Part shown: piece after piece, positions 58,041-64,000 of the stretch
Position numbering within the stretch: position 1 is the stretch's first letter
Layout: every line of letters starts with the position of its first letter
Assembly: GCA_963922715.1 (NCBI GenBank)
Contig: CAWUJT010000003.1
Coordinates: 1-64,000 of the forward strand
Source: CAWUJT01 sp963922715
GTDB taxonomy: Bacteria > Pseudomonadota > Alphaproteobacteria > Rhodobacterales > Rhodobacteraceae
Direction of reading: 5' to 3'
Length of the DNA stretch: 64,000 bases
Position numbers and translations under genes: made by a program
Notes under the pieces: generated by a model
The model's database searches: none
The model's input: the letters and a program-made list of their open reading frames with translations, nothing else
What the model was told of the DNA's origin: nothing

Positions 58041-58652
58041 ATGCGTGTGCAGGATACGCCAAACAATCCCCTTTCACACGGTATTGAGAAGCTCCCAGAG
58101 GGCGATTTAATGCACCTCTATGCCCAAGGTCATCCGCAGGCGGCAAAAGTTTTGACGGAGCGCATCGCCCCGCGCATCCTGGCGTTTAGCGCGCGCCTGT
58201 TGGGCGGCGATCGGGCCGAGGCCGAGGATATCACGCAAGAGGTGATGCTGCGCCTGTGGAAAGCGGCAATCACGTGGGAGCGCGATGGTGCAGCACAACC
58301 AACCACCTGGGCTATCCGTGTGGCCAGTCGTCTGTGTATCGACCGCCACCGCAAAGCGCGCCGCACAACAACAGATCTCGATGCGGCCCCCGATCCCGTT
58401 GACCCTGCGCCCGGCGCGGAAGATCGCTTGCAACATGCCATACGCCTGTCGGCTTTGGATCAAGCTTTGGCCCTGCTGCCAGAGCGGCAACGTCTGGCGG
58501 TGATCCTCAGGCACATCGAAGGGTGGCGTAATCCTGACATCGCCGCGCATATGGAGATTACCGTTGAGGCCGTCGAAAGCCTCACTGCTAGGGGGAAGCG
58601 CGCCTTGACGGCGGCACTGGCCCCCAAAAAGAAGGAGTTGGGCTATGTCTGA
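58041..58652 (+). CDS. ECF-type RNA polymerase sigma factor
   Basis: Alternative sigma factor that redirects RNA polymerase. From the ATG at 58041 it has 203 residues: region 2 with AEAEDITQEVMLRLWKAA and the DNA-melting stretch, a short linker, and region 4 with LPERQRLAVILRHIEGWRNPDIAAHM. The frame is open back to 57906 (sharing a base with the EF-hand stop), but a promoter and dyad lie in that stretch, which favours 58041. It overlaps the next gene, a membrane protein that could be its anti-sigma factor, by 8 nt. Confidence 0.9.
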   Translation: MRVQDTPNNPLSHGIEKLPEGDLMHLYAQGHPQAAKVLTERIAPRILAFSARLLGGDRAEAEDITQEVMLRLWKAAITWERDGAAQPTTWAIRVASRLCIDRHRKARRTTTDLDAAPDPVDPAPGAEDRLQHAIRLSALDQALALLPERQRLAVILRHIEGWRNPDIAAHMEITVEAVESLTARGKRALTAALAPKKKELGYV

Positions 58653-59058
58653 CCGTAAAGAAGAAAACGCCCCGTTAGATGCCTTTTTCGCATCAGCCCA
58701 GCAAGAGCACACACGCCCGCTGCCCCCGACATTGGCCGCGCGTATCTTGCATGAGGCCGATAAAATCCAGTCGGGCGATTTCACCACGCCCGTGACATCT
58801 GGGGCAATGGTTGCCCCGCCCCCCTTTCATTGGTTTTCCGAGGTCAAAGCGGCGCTGGGCGGCTGGCGCGGGCTTTCAGGGCTTGGTGTGGCCATGCTTA
58901 CCGGGGTTTGGATCGGCCTTGTCAATCCAAACTGGCTCCAGGATTTTTCCAACACGGTGATGGTCACAGCTGAAAGCCAAGGGACAGACTTCAGTGAGGC
59001 GAACTACCTTTTTGAGACCGCCTTTTCGGCGCAGCTTGGTTTCGAGATAGGGATTTAA
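58645..59058 (+). CDS. Single-span membrane protein, candidate anti-sigma factor
   Basis: A 137-residue protein with a soluble N-terminal part (about 1-70), one membrane helix (about 75-92, LSGLGVAMLTGVWIGLV) and an outer segment rich in Phe and acidic residues. It starts inside the sigma gene (ATGTCTGA overlap), the usual place for an anti-sigma factor, but I see no ZAS zinc motif. Role inferred from context. Confidence 0.7.
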   Translation: MSDRKEENAPLDAFFASAQQEHTRPLPPTLAARILHEADKIQSGDFTTPVTSGAMVAPPPFHWFSEVKAALGGWRGLSGLGVAMLTGVWIGLVNPNWLQDFSNTVMVTAESQGTDFSEANYLFETAFSAQLGFEIGI

Positions 59059-59061
59059 GCG

Positions 59062-59583
59062 ATGTCCGAAAACCCGCAAAACACACCTGCTCAGACCTCT
59101 GCCAACCATGCGCCCTTGTGGATGAAGCTTCTACTTGCGGGCTCTTTGGGAGTGAATGTGTTGATTGCCGGGGCTGCCATCAGCCTGGCGATCCACACCA
59201 CATACCCCGACACGACCAACCGCAAACCGCCCAAAGGCGATGCCCGGCTGGACCGGGAGTTTCGCAACATGACCCCTCTGGGGCGTGCCCTAACCGAAGA
59301 TGATCGCAAGGCCATCGCACAACGCTTGCGCGATGATCGGCGGGGCATGATCGCGTTTCGACGTGACATGCTGGGGGTCGTGGTCGAGATGTCTGAAATT
59401 CTGTCTGCTGAGCCTTTCGACCGCGCGGCGATGGCGGCACTTTTGGCAACACAAAAAGAAAAGATCGATGGGTTCGTCACGCATGGTCAAACTGTGCTAC
59501 TTGACTATTTGGAAACGATGAGCCTGGAGAACCGACGCGCTTTGGCAGAACGGTTGCAACAACCTGATTTTTCGCAACGGTAA
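59062..59583 (+). CDS. Periplasmic heavy-metal sensor-like protein (CnrX/Spy type)
   Basis: A 173-residue protein with a membrane anchor (about 21-43) and a helical periplasmic domain containing NMTPLGRALTEDDRKAIAQRLRDD split over helices, like the CnrX/CpxP/Spy group that sense metals or misfolding and pass a signal to an anti-sigma factor. It follows the candidate anti-sigma gene by 3 nt. Together EF-hand, sigma, membrane protein and sensor form a plausible envelope-stress or metal-response operon. Confidence 0.82.
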   Translation: MSENPQNTPAQTSANHAPLWMKLLLAGSLGVNVLIAGAAISLAIHTTYPDTTNRKPPKGDARLDREFRNMTPLGRALTEDDRKAIAQRLRDDRRGMIAFRRDMLGVVVEMSEILSAEPFDRAAMAALLATQKEKIDGFVTHGQTVLLDYLETMSLENRRALAERLQQPDFSQR

Positions 59584-59680
59584 AGACGATCTAGATCTAG
59601 ACTATCAGGTCTAAATAAACGTGACTTTATCGATACAACCAAATATTTCATGCCTTTGTCACATTTGCATCGTTATCGCG

Positions 59681-60259
59681 TCACAGCCCGCGTTTTTCGG
59701 CCTCTTCCAGATACATGTTATACTTTGCGTATTGCATTTCTAAATAATCAATATTTTCGTTTATCGCGTCTGCTGGTGTGTCCACTATATTCGACGTATC
59801 ATTAATTAAATCTTCGACCTCACCATCCCTTGTTGAGACACTTTGATCAATTGTGTCAAGAAAAGCCTGTGCTTCCGCGAGTGTTGGGTCGGGATTGGTA
59901 TCTAGGTAGGTATTACTTTGCTCGATTAGCTCGGGATATCCTTCAAATTCTGGGCCATATGACGATAAAAAATCCCCTAATTCATCGTTTGACAGTCCTT
60001 GAATATTTTTAAGAGTATTTTCATAAGATTGTTCGAAACGACCATAAATTCCATTGTACCATTCTACCCATTCTTCAAAATAATCGGAAAGAGGTTTATC
60101 TATATTTCCCTCCAAACTTGCACTGATATCGAATGCAAGCTCAGACGTTCCGTTTTGAATAGGTGTGAATACCACTACACCCAAACCGATAATGCCTGCT
60201 GTAATAACGGCAAAATCTGTTGAAGTCGCACCGATCTCTGATAAGAAAAAATGTCTCAC
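59681..60259 (-). CDS. Long acidic Flp-type (type IVb) pilin-like protein, copy 1
   Basis: A 192-residue protein with a GTG start and GGGA 9 nt upstream. Its N-terminus has the prepilin pattern LSEIG/ATSTDF: putative cleavage after Gly10, Asp15 at +5 (Flp pilins have Glu) and Phe16 at +6, followed by a hydrophobic helix (about 17-36). After that comes a 150-residue Glu/Asp/Tyr/Asn-rich domain, far longer than the 50-80 residues of ordinary Flp. It is paralogous to the gene at 60758-61360. No tad/cpa assembly genes are nearby. Pilin processing is inferred. Confidence 0.72.
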   Translation of the reverse strand: MRHFFLSEIGATSTDFAVITAGIIGLGVVVFTPIQNGTSELAFDISASLEGNIDKPLSDYFEEWVEWYNGIYGRFEQSYENTLKNIQGLSNDELGDFLSSYGPEFEGYPELIEQSNTYLDTNPDPTLAEAQAFLDTIDQSVSTRDGEVEDLINDTSNIVDTPADAINENIDYLEMQYAKYNMYLEEAEKRGL

Positions 60260-60578
60260 GGTTACATTTCCCAGCTTTAAATTCTAAGCAAAAATTTCTA
60301 CTGAACTTATTCAACATAAAGGGTCGTTGTTATGTCGAATCACGAATTTATTGTTGTGAAATTATGTTCAAAATTCATTAATTTCCGGGATACAGCAGGC
60401 TTGATATCTCCACAAAACAAAGCAGTGAACATATCCGATCTGTATTGGTTGGCAAATGCGAAGAGTGCGAAGGTGATGTGGCTGCACACATTATGCTTCG
60501 GCTATAAACTCTGACCCTAGAAGGATAACAATCGGCATGATTGATGCCAGATTGACCAAAATATAACAAATATACAGG
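60260..60578. other. AT-rich intergenic stretch upstream of pilin-like copy 1
   Basis: About 320 nt between the pilin-like gene and the ychF remnant. It is AT-rich. Two 60-codon frames are open on opposite strands, but neither has a ribosome site or protein-like composition. I see no clear terminator or promoter; it presumably holds the promoter of copy 1. Confidence 0.5.
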
Positions 60579-60707
60579 TTAAAAGGCGACCAACCGCCGC
60601 GCACAACAAAATATTCCAACCTTTTGGTTTTTCACCCGGATGTTAAACAGAAAGTGCAGCACATCACCGTCTTGCACATTATAGCCTTTGTCCCAGACGC
60701 GCATTTT
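60579..60707 (-). pseudogene. Duplicated 3' end of ychF (remnant)
   Basis: Bases 60641-60707 match 61594-61660, the 3' end of ychF, at 60 of 67 positions. In the same frame the remnant encodes [16 protein letters not shown], against [16 protein letters not shown] in YchF. The frame runs on past the old stop for 19 codons and ends at 60579. It sits between the two pilin-like genes exactly where a tandem duplication of 'ychF tail plus pilin' would leave it. Confidence 0.85.
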
Positions 60708-60757
60708 ACGTGTCTCGCATTGCGCGCTCTGGGCCAAGGTTCATTTGCATTTAATTA

Positions 60758-61360
60758 TTATTGTTGGCGTGATTCAAGTTCTTGCTGATACATATCATAT
60801 TGAGCCATTTGCATTTCATAATAATCAATTCTTTCGTTAACAGCGTCTGCACCCGTATATATTTCATTGTCTTTTTCACCGTTTGAATCCACGTAATAAA
60901 TCATATCAATTACCCAATCGTCATAATATTCATCATCCGGATCAGTAGAATACGTGTCCGTGATGAAATCTTGTGCTTCACCTTCTGTTGGATTAGGGTT
61001 TTCTGCTAAAAATTCATAGCTGGCTTCAATATTCTGGGCGTTTTGTTCATTAGTTGCTTCATTGTCAGATAAATAGTCTGCTATTTGATCGTAAGTCAAA
61101 CTTTCTAAATATTCAGCGACCTCATCATAATCATCAACTGTTCCCCAATCATCTTTCCACCATTCTACCCATTCTCCAAAATATTCGGAATCAGTCGTAA
61201 TGACTTCGTCCAAACTTACACTTATATTGAATGCAAGCGCAGATGCGCCATTTTGAATAGGCGTGAACACCGCTACAGCCAACCCGATAATGGCCGCTGT
61301 CAGAACGGCGAAATCTATTGAAGTTGCACCAACTTCTGATAAAAAAAAGTCTCGTTTCAT
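60758..61360 (-). CDS. Long acidic Flp-type (type IVb) pilin-like protein, copy 2
   Basis: From the ATG at 61360 the product has 200 residues; the frame is open 24 codons further but that part is a repeat translation. The N-terminus carries the prepilin pattern LSEVG/ATSIDF, with cleavage expected after Gly11, Asp16 at +5 and Phe17 at +6, then a hydrophobic helix and a strongly acidic, Tyr/Trp-rich domain. The first 45 residues and the last 30 (DAVNERIDYYEMQ) resemble copy 1 closely, while the middle has diverged. It lies downstream of ychF on the same strand. Confidence 0.75.
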   Translation of the reverse strand: MKRDFFLSEVGATSIDFAVLTAAIIGLAVAVFTPIQNGASALAFNISVSLDEVITTDSEYFGEWVEWWKDDWGTVDDYDEVAEYLESLTYDQIADYLSDNEATNEQNAQNIEASYEFLAENPNPTEGEAQDFITDTYSTDPDDEYYDDWVIDMIYYVDSNGEKDNEIYTGADAVNERIDYYEMQMAQYDMYQQELESRQQ

Positions 61361-61370
61361 GATTACACCA

Positions 61371-61412
61371 TTTGATTTATTCATGTAAAATTTTGATTTA
61401 TTCATGTAAAAA
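61371..61412. repeat. 21-bp direct repeat upstream of pilin-like copy 2
   Basis: Two adjacent copies of a 21-bp unit, starting TTTGATTTATTCATG, that are identical over 20 bases. They lie 11 nt before the pilin start, so they are in the leader or promoter. Could be a binding site pair or replication slippage. Confidence 0.85.
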
Positions 61413-61588
61413 TTAAACTGTGTTTGTGACAAAAATATGTTTGCATTGCGACAAACTCTGGATTAATTCTTCTTAAGATAACAATTAATTGTAACAGATT
61501 GCCTTAATAAGGCTAAATCCTTGGGCAGTAGATTCAAAACTCATTTGACTCTGTGTAGATCATAAAAGATAATTTTATTGTTTATTCC

Positions 61589-62686
61589 CTACGTGTTAAA
61601 CAGAAAGTGCAGCACGTCACCGTCTTGCACAATATAGCCCTTGCCCTCGGCGCGCATTTTCCCGGCTTCCTTTGCGGCCTGTTCAGAACCTGCGGTGACG
61701 AAATCTTCATAGGCAATGGTTTCCGCCCTGATGAACCCGCGTTCAAAATCCCCGTGGATCACCCCTGCGGCTTGGGGGGCGAGCGTGCCTTTGCGGATCG
61801 TCCAGGCCCGTGCCTCCTTCGGGCCAACGGTGAAATAGGTCTCAAGCCTCAATAGGCTATACCCCGCACGAATCAGACGGTCGAGGCCCGCTTCTTCCAG
61901 TCCAAGGTCTGCCAAAAACTCTGCGGCCTCCTCCGCGTCGAGTTGGGCGATTTGCTCTTCAATGGCGGCGGAAATGATCACATGCGCCGCCCCCTGCGTC
62001 GCGGCCATTTCTGCCACCGCTTGGGAAAACGCATTGCCGGTGGCGGCAGAGCCTTCATCGACATTGCAGACATAAAGCACCGGTTTGGTGGTGATCAGTT
62101 GCAGCGCGCTCCAGGCTTTCTCATCATCGGCCTCCACCTCTACGGTGCGGGCGGGTTTGCCAGCCTCAAGCGCGCATAATGCCGCTTTCAACAAACGCTC
62201 TTGTTGGATGGCGTCCTTATCGCCCCCCCGGACTTTGCGGCTGAGGCCCTGAAGCCGTTTTTCGATGGACTCCATATCGGCGAGCATCAACTCCGTCTCG
62301 ATCACTTCTGCATCGGCCAAAGGATCGACTCGGCCCTCCACATGGGTAATGTCCCCATCCTCAAAGCAGCGCAGGACATGGGCAATGGCATCCGTTTCCC
62401 GGATGTTGGCAAGGAACTGGTTGCCCAAGCCTTCGCCCTTGGACGCGCCTTTCACCAACCCCGCGATATCGACAAACGCCATTCGTGCCGGAATGACATT
62501 GGCCGATGCGGCCAACTTGGCCAGCGTGTCAAGCCGTGCATCGGGAACCGAGACCTCCCCGACATTGGGTTCAATCGTGCAGAAGGGAAAATTCGCCGCT
62601 TGCGCCGCGGCGGTTTTGGTCAACGCGTTAAAGAGCGTGGATTTGCCCACATTCGGCAACCCAACAATGCCCATCTTGAACCCCAT
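61589..62686 (-). CDS. ychF: Ribosome-binding ATPase YchF
   Basis: Obg-family P-loop protein that hydrolyses ATP rather than GTP and binds the ribosome; linked to stress control. The 365 residues (E. coli 363) show [22 protein letters not shown], the ATP-specific NVDE, and a C-terminal TGS domain ending [18 protein letters not shown] stands 9 nt before the ATG at 62686; the frame is open 33 codons upstream. Its last 67 nt are copied downstream. Divergent from trpA. Confidence 0.95.
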   Translation of the reverse strand: MGFKMGIVGLPNVGKSTLFNALTKTAAAQAANFPFCTIEPNVGEVSVPDARLDTLAKLAASANVIPARMAFVDIAGLVKGASKGEGLGNQFLANIRETDAIAHVLRCFEDGDITHVEGRVDPLADAEVIETELMLADMESIEKRLQGLSRKVRGGDKDAIQQERLLKAALCALEAGKPARTVEVEADDEKAWSALQLITTKPVLYVCNVDEGSAATGNAFSQAVAEMAATQGAAHVIISAAIEEQIAQLDAEEAAEFLADLGLEEAGLDRLIRAGYSLLRLETYFTVGPKEARAWTIRKGTLAPQAAGVIHGDFERGFIRAETIAYEDFVTAGSEQAAKEAGKMRAEGKGYIVQDGDVLHFLFNT

Positions 62687-62813
62687 CTGCCTGATCTCCT
62701 TATCTGTCTTGGCAGGCACATAATCGGCTGGGCCAGGAACTGCAACGCTCTGGTGGCTCTTGCCATTCGCTGCCAGTTCCGTCACATCCCCATAAACATC
62801 TCAGAGGCTGCCG

Positions 62814-63605
62814 ATGACACGGATTGACGCGCGATTTATGAAACTCAGTGCAGAGGGCCAAAAAGCCTTTGTGGCTTATGTCATGGCCGGTGATCCGGAT
62901 TATGAGACCTCTCGGAATCTGGTGTTAGGCCTTCCCGGGGCAGGTGTTGATATCATTGAACTGGGATTGCCGTTTACCGACCCGATGGCCGATGGCCCCA
63001 CGATCCAGCTGGCCGGGCAACGCGCCTTGGCGAATGGGCAGACTTTGGACAAAACTCTCGACATCGTGCGCGCGCTCAGGCGGCAAGATAACGAGACACC
63101 CGTGGTGATGATGGGCTACTACAATCCGATCTACAATCGCGGTGTTGACAGCTTTTTGCGACAGGCCAAAGAGGTCGGCGTTGACGGGCTTATCGTGGTC
63201 GATCTGCCGCCGGAAGAAGACGACGAATTGTGTCTTCCCGCGCAGACCGCTGGGCTGAATTTTATCCGTCTGGCCACCCCCACAACGGATGAGGCACGCC
63301 TGCCGACGGTTTTACAAAACACCAGCGGTTTTGTGTACTACGTCTCAATCACTGGGATCACCGGCGCGCGGGCGGCTGAGGCAGGTGAGGTGGCGCCCGA
63401 TGTGGCGCGGATCAAAGCGGTGACTGATTTGCCCGTGGTTGTCGGCTTTGGCATCAAAACGCCCGATACCGCAGAAGCCATCGCCAAAGTCGCGGATGGG
63501 GCGGTTGTGGGCTCTGCCATTGTGGAACGGATTGGACGTGGCGATGGGATCAAGGATGTTTTGGCCTATGTCGCCGATCTGGCCAAAGCCACACATCGGG
63601 CCTGA
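62814..63605 (+). CDS. trpA: Tryptophan synthase alpha chain
   Basis: Cleaves indole-glycerol-3-phosphate to indole, which passes to TrpB. The 263 residues have the catalytic glutamate in [16 protein letters not shown], the second acid in VVDLPPEE, and [10 protein letters not shown] at the phosphate site. trpB is not adjacent; hisA starts 3 nt downstream, another TIM-barrel enzyme. Confidence 0.95.
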   Translation: MTRIDARFMKLSAEGQKAFVAYVMAGDPDYETSRNLVLGLPGAGVDIIELGLPFTDPMADGPTIQLAGQRALANGQTLDKTLDIVRALRRQDNETPVVMMGYYNPIYNRGVDSFLRQAKEVGVDGLIVVDLPPEEDDELCLPAQTAGLNFIRLATPTTDEARLPTVLQNTSGFVYYVSITGITGARAAEAGEVAPDVARIKAVTDLPVVVGFGIKTPDTAEAIAKVADGAVVGSAIVERIGRGDGIKDVLAYVADLAKATHRA

Positions 63606-63608
63606 GCC

Positions 63609-64000
63609 ATGATGATCTACCCCGCTATTGACCTTAAAGATGGTCAGGCCGTGCGCCTTTTGCATGGCGCAATGGACAGTGCAAAAGTGTTCAACGAAAA
63701 CCCAGTCGCGCAAGCCGCATCTTTTGTGACAGCGGGGGCACGATGGTTGCATATCGTTGATCTCAACGGTGCCTTTGTCGGAGAGCCTGTGAATGGCAAA
63801 GCCGTCGAAGATATCTTGCAGGCTGTGTCCATCCCCGTGCAACTGGGGGGCGGCATCCGCGACATGCACACCATCGAAACATGGCTATCAAAAGGTGTTG
63901 CCCGGGTTATCCTGGGGACGGTTGCTGTTGAAAACCCCGATTTGGTGCATGAAGCGACCCAGAACTTTCCTGGGCAAATCGCTGTTGGCATCGATGCCCG
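63609..64000 (+). CDS. hisA: Phosphoribosylformimino-5-aminoimidazole carboxamide ribotide isomerase (partial)
   Basis: Fourth step of histidine synthesis. The first 130 residues are in the window and the gene runs off the right edge. [16 protein letters not shown] gives the catalytic aspartate, with [11 protein letters not shown] and QLGGGIRD further on, typical HisA rather than HisF. Two adjacent ATGs (63609, 63612) could be the start; it begins 3 nt after the trpA stop. Confidence 0.93.
   Translation, partial: MMIYPAIDLKDGQAVRLLHGAMDSAKVFNENPVAQAASFVTAGARWLHIVDLNGAFVGEPVNGKAVEDILQAVSIPVQLGGGIRDMHTIETWLSKGVARVILGTVAVENPDLVHEATQNFPGQIAVGIDA

Noticed and set aside
59584..59680. TAGATCTAGA and TAGAC/GTCTA inverted repeats after the metal-sensor gene
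   Set aside because: Short, weak stems without a T-run; not enough to call a terminator.
60332..60569. Two overlapping 60-codon frames between the pilin-like genes
   Set aside because: No ribosome sites, no recognisable composition; not supported as genes.
1..64000. CRISPR arrays, tRNA/rRNA genes, insertion sequences or prophage
   Set aside because: No regularly spaced repeats, no cloverleaf-like stretches in the gaps, and no transposase, integrase or phage structural ORF were seen.

Overview
The window looks like chromosomal DNA of an alphaproteobacterium of the order Rhodobacterales (Roseobacter-type). The evidence is a CtrA response regulator next to its co-regulator SciP, a CP4-like class II AroA, the bdhA-patatin pair, DUF1178 and DUF6428 proteins, and the general codon style. 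GC content appears moderate (mid-50s percent by eye, not computed). Genes are densely packed on both strands, with many 4-nt start/stop overlaps. I saw no rRNA, tRNA, CRISPR array, intact insertion sequence or prophage. The last gene, hisA, is cut by the window edge.

Layout. 1-4 kb: acetyl-CoA synthetase, then accBC. 4-10 kb: an exported protein, an M20 amidohydrolase, moaA, a KefB-type antiporter and a glutaryl-CoA dehydrogenase-like enzyme. 10-13.4 kb: pyrCE and dnaB, with a consensus DnaA box before dnaB. 13.4-15.7 kb: the cell-cycle pair ctrA/sciP and mnmA. 15.7-21.9 kb: anmK-zwf-pgi, tyrS and trpF. 21.9-28.6 kb: rpsA, ihfB-lapA-trpF and trmB-aroA-GFA-cmk, interrupted by a divergent arsR/DUF6428 pair. 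28.6-37.9 kb: a nitrate-sensor-type chemoreceptor, rimO, purL, a CoA-binding protein, bdhA-patatin and a DsbA/FrnE oxidoreductase. 38-41.5 kb: an AT-richer glycosylation cluster (GT-C membrane protein, GT2 enzyme, GtrA flippase). 41.8-47.8 kb: hrpB, meaB, rpmB, cobB and azlCD. 47.9-56.2 kb: a molybdenum block (fdhD-mobA-mobB-moeA, then DUF1178-modABC), interrupted by a decayed peptide-transporter locus, two small orphan ORFs and an HDAC-like deacetylase. 56.2-59.6 kb: NUDIX and DUF983, then EF-hand protein, ECF sigma factor, membrane protein and periplasmic heavy-metal-sensor protein. 59.7-61.4 kb: two long acidic Flp-type pilin paralogues separated by a remnant of the 3' end of ychF. 61.6-64 kb: ychF, trpA and hisA.

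Most of the window is housekeeping. The accessory points of interest are: (i) the duplicated Flp-like pilin locus, where a copied ychF tail records a tandem duplication; (ii) a 33-bp dyad beside a perfect extended -10 promoter in front of the ECF sigma gene; (iii) an exactly centred 32-bp dyad between arsR and the DUF6428 gene; (iv) inverted fragments of a peptide ABC transporter; (v) several small ORFs and a strong orphan terminator that could end a small RNA. The molybdenum genes form one functional theme: uptake (modABC), cofactor synthesis (moaA, moeA, mobAB) and sulfur delivery to formate dehydrogenase (fdhD).
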